Assembly (NCBI GenBank): GCA_003614735.1
Contig: KZ992675.1
Span: 1-21,901, forward strand
Origin: Thamnocephalis sphaerospora
Taxonomy: Eukaryota > Zoopagomycota > Zoopagomycetes > Zoopagales > Sigmoideomycetaceae
Direction of reading: 5' to 3'
DNA: 21,901 nucleotides
Part shown: piece after piece, positions 19,195 through 21,901 of the stretch
Layout: each line of letters starts with the position of its first letter
How positions within the stretch are numbered: the stretch's first letter is position 1
Position numbers and translations under genes: made by a program
Notes under the pieces: model-generated
What the model was told of the DNA's origin: nothing
The model's input: only the letters and a program-made list of their open reading frames with translations
The model's database searches: none

Positions 19195-20640
19195 GCTGGC
19201 TGACTGGCGATGGCGTGAGACGGCGACGTACGCGCGGTGTGGAAGCTAGAAGTGGCGAGCGGAAGGCAGAAAGAAAAAGCGGGTGTAGCCGACAGAGACT
19301 GGGGTTGGAGGCACGAGTGCTTATCGCGGGCTAATCTGGATTATGTGGAGGTAGTTTATCCGACACTGATACGTCTCCTCCCGATAGGACAGCTAGTGGC
19401 GCTAAAGATGACGCTAGGCAGACCTACCCGATCATCAAACATCGCACGGGCGCAGAAACCACGGACGCGCTGCCGCCCCAACGAATGCCGATCATAGCTC
19501 CCTGGGTTGTTGCACCGAATGTGAAATAGCTACCGTGCCATTTACCGATGCCCGAGTCCGACCGGACTGGTTTGGCAGCCGGTAGACCGTCCATTGCACC
19601 TTGCTGCGTGCTGCAGCGCTGTCGAGCGGTCAAGTGATGCTGGTGCGACACAGGCTGACCACCGATACTGCTTATGCTGCATCCTGTCCTCGTTTATGTT
19701 TGTGCTGCGCATGCCGGTATTAGCCAGCGCGCCAGAAAGGTAAAAATAGCGCGTGCTACGCGAGCATTTTAGACCGGTATCGCAGGCTTGCAACGGCCAC
19801 TGGCAGGTGTGTGTGTGTGTGTGTGTGCGCGCTGGCATGGTGCTTGATCTGATGACGTGCCGCCTGTTGCGCGGCTGGACACAAGAGTGCGACATGAAGG
19901 CGCCGTCTACGGCCAGCACGGGCGGGAGGCAGCGGGTCGTGTGGTGTCCTCTGATCCGACGCTGGCGACGCTGGCGACGGAGGTGATGACGCGCAACGGA
20001 GCGTGTGCGGAATAGGAGTACCTACATGTTGCACCAATGCGTCTTCACGTGGTCTGTGGCCATTCGTGAAGGCGGCCACGATATGGGCAACCTGCCTAGG
20101 ACCAGCACGGGCTGTCGAAACATTAGCTGCTCCATATAGCGCGGGCCCATGTGAAGACAGGTCGTCGCCTGCCTGCCGATCGCCAGCACCGGACGATTGG
20201 CCTTGGGACGTGGCTTTTATTCGCCGCGCAAAGCAGGTCGCCTCAGTTTCAAGCGTCCGTAGGCCGCAAGGCCACCATCTTACATATACCGACCGTGTAT
20301 CAGGTAACCACCTACTGTATCTGGCCATGGATCGCGGCATGGTCGTATTACTAGCGTGCGCGCGCAAACCAACCTCCTGTTTGGCAAATGAAGAATATTC
20401 GGCGCCGTCCCAACGTGCGTTTGGTGCGGTAGCAGAAAAAAGCCGACATGCGGGGCGCACAACCGCCGTCCTACCCTGTGCCACCGACGCCCAAGCGACG
20501 GCACGGCCTGCCGTCCAGGTTGGCCAGCTTCTACGGGCCACTTGGGAAGCATACGCCAGATGAAAGACCCGGCCCAATGACGGGGTTGTCGCCGGCCTAC
20601 GCTCGCCTATGCTGGCCGCCTCACTGGCACCACGGGCGAC
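19195..20640. other. Unassigned region upstream of IDH2
   Basis: About 1.4 kb. The first 200-250 bases should be the IDH2 promoter. Beyond that, long open frames exist on both strands: 302 codons on the minus strand (20664-19756) and 186 on the plus (20003-20563). They overlap each other, show no domain I recognise and include a repeat-derived His/Thr string. A diverged or multi-exon gene may be present, but I cannot choose a strand or exon set. Confidence 0.4.
19807..19827. repeat. (GT)10 microsatellite
   Basis: An uninterrupted GT run, read as a His/Thr string in the overlapping minus-strand open frame. This argues that at least that part of the frame is not conserved coding sequence. Confidence 0.93.
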
Positions 20641-21901
20641 GGCCGCGCATCCCTGAGTATACATTCAGCGTATGCACAACCTTTTTTCTTTTCACTCAAA
20701 TAACGCTTCTTCACGCACGCTTTACTGCCTCATTTATCCCAACGCTCAACCTTGTTGCGCTTACTCGTCTGCGTGGGTGGATGCAGTGCACGTTTCCCCT
20801 CCTGCCGCTTTCTCTCTCTCTCTCTTTCTTTCGCACTTTTTGCTTATCCCTAGTGCGCCGTCTGTGGTGAAGCCGCCTCCTTTTCGCCAGTACCTGCCTG
20901 CTTGCCTGTGTTTATTGATAGGCCGGTACGGGCCTTTTGTCGCTTGTCAGCCAGCATAGTAACCCACGCGAACGCCGTTCCTTCATTGCAGTGTGGCGCA
21001 AACACGCTGTGCACGCAACGCCTTCCCAAACCGACCAGCTCGTCCAGACGCGTTTCGCCCTTACGACTAACGACCGCTACGCCCCCGTGCCACTGTAGTC
21101 GCTTGTGCGTACTCTGCCGGCACGACTTACGTCCAGGCCATCCGCCGCTCACAAGGTGCATCGGCACCCAGTATATGCGCCACTGCGCATTGTGCCAGTT
21201 TGACGCATCAATCACACGCCAGTGTCAAACCACGCTGTCATTGCGGCTGTCATTACCAGTGTCATAGCTGTCATTACGAGGGCTGCTACGGCTGCCACTG
21301 TTGCCACTGTTGCTGCTCCTACGGCTGCCGTCCAGCGCCTCAGCTTGCAGGCCTAAACCGACCATTGCCCCCCCACCTGGTAGCCTGTGAGCTGCTGTAG
21401 TCTGCAGTCACTTGTGCCCGCACACGCGCTGGCGTGTGTATTATCGACGCCAAAGCGTTTTCTTGCGCATCTGCGGCTAAAGCGCGCTTCCGTGGATCGA
21501 CGTTCAGCGTCCGTTCATCCTTGTGCGCCTCTGCCTTGGTTCTCATCGCTAGGTAAGTCGGTGTCCATTTGCGGAAGCGGACTTGCTTCACACCGCGCCA
21601 TGTCGTACCCCTTGCTCTTTCTCTCTCTGCGCGTCCTCTCACTCCCACCCTCTACTTGGTCAAACCGTGCGTTTCGCCTTGCCCGGCGTGGTCGACTCGC
21701 ACTGTGTCGGCCACGCGGCGCAGAGCACCTCGCTTGCAATGGGTCTGTACTCTGCCGAGTCACGCCTTTTACGCTTCTTCCACCTCGTCAACTCTGGCCT
21801 ACACCTGTCCGCTCGCCCGCTCGTTGCTCACCGCAGGCACGGTCTTCACCGCTTTTCGCCTCCTCCACCACCGCCTCCTACTACTTACGTCCTTTGCTGC
21901 A
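20641..21901. other. Unassigned right end with two pyrimidine-rich tracts
   Basis: About 1.26 kb. A CT microsatellite lies at about 20810-20832, and 21540-21901 is strongly C/T-rich on the plus strand, like the promoters of the two genes described above. A plus-strand gene starting beyond the right edge is therefore likely. Between these tracts, a 121-codon minus-strand open frame (21215-20850) and an overlapping plus-strand frame have no recognised domain. Imperfect TGTCATT and GCTGCC repeats lie at 21236-21330. Confidence 0.4.
20810..20832. repeat. CT-rich microsatellite
   Basis: A run of TC dinucleotides with one TTT interruption, inside a wider pyrimidine-rich stretch. Confidence 0.85.

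Noticed and set aside
19542-19740. GMRSTNINEDR resembles the first motif of PP2C-type protein phosphatases
   Set aside because: No DGHGG motif or other PP2C block follows on that strand, and IDH2 begins too soon to leave room for the catalytic domain.
20003-20563. 186-codon plus-strand open frame upstream of IDH2
   Set aside because: It has no recognisable domain and fully overlaps an equally open minus-strand frame; there is no basis to choose it.
21200-21400. Cys/His-rich 66-codon frame as a small metal-binding protein
   Set aside because: It begins at TTG, and the cysteines come from imperfect repeats rather than a recognisable fold.
1-21901. tRNA, rRNA, CRISPR or complete transposable element
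   Set aside because: No A/B-box pair such as GGTTCGAATCC, no rRNA-like block, no regularly spaced repeats, and no transposase or reverse-transcriptase motifs were seen on either strand by eye.

Overview
The window looks like nuclear DNA of a fungus, probably an early-diverging (zoosporic or zoopagomycete-like) lineage; the order cannot be fixed from sequence alone. Genes lie on both strands and are split by short introns of about 50-90 bases. These have fungal-type signals: GTAAGT/GTACGT/GTGAGT donors, CTAAC or TACTAAC branch points, and TAG/CAG acceptors. Coding DNA is GC-rich. Intergenic DNA holds GT, GA and CT microsatellites and long pyrimidine-rich promoter tracts. No tRNA, rRNA, CRISPR, autonomous transposon, virus or toxin gene was seen.

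Layout. (1) 3-3214 (+): the 3' part of a Doa4/USP8-type ubiquitin protease, rhodanese-like domain plus complete USP catalytic domain, in 12 exons. (2) 3603-4436 (-): a DUF4460 (TCAIM-like) protein, divergent from (3) 4574-5146 (+): a small protein with a mitochondrial presequence. (4) 6109-8634 (+): an 817-residue, largely disordered protein with SxIP motifs, TQT-like motifs and a C-terminal coiled coil. (5) 9907-11700 (-): a STRAP/UNRIP WD40 protein with a long glutamine-rich tail. (6) 13483-15577 (-): the actin-related protein Arp6 in 14 exons, divergent from (7) 15938-17261 (+): a leucine-rich-repeat protein with a cysteine-rich C-terminus. (8) 17619-19194 (-): the catalytic subunit of mitochondrial NAD-dependent isocitrate dehydrogenase (IDH2). 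From 19195 to the right edge no gene could be assigned with confidence.

Functions. This is an ordinary housekeeping neighbourhood, not one dedicated system: ubiquitin recycling (1), SWR1/H2A.Z chromatin remodelling (6), RNP assembly or translation (5), TCA cycle (8), two probable mitochondrial proteins (2, 3) and a candidate cytoskeletal adaptor (4).

The observations most worth checking are: a 14-base direct repeat bracketing 345 bases in an early intron of the ubiquitin-protease gene; two apparent GC-AG introns and one phase-breaking splice junction in ARP6; the combination of EB1-type and dynein-light-chain-type motifs in gene 4; and the Q-rich tail of STRAP carrying a YVPPH motif.
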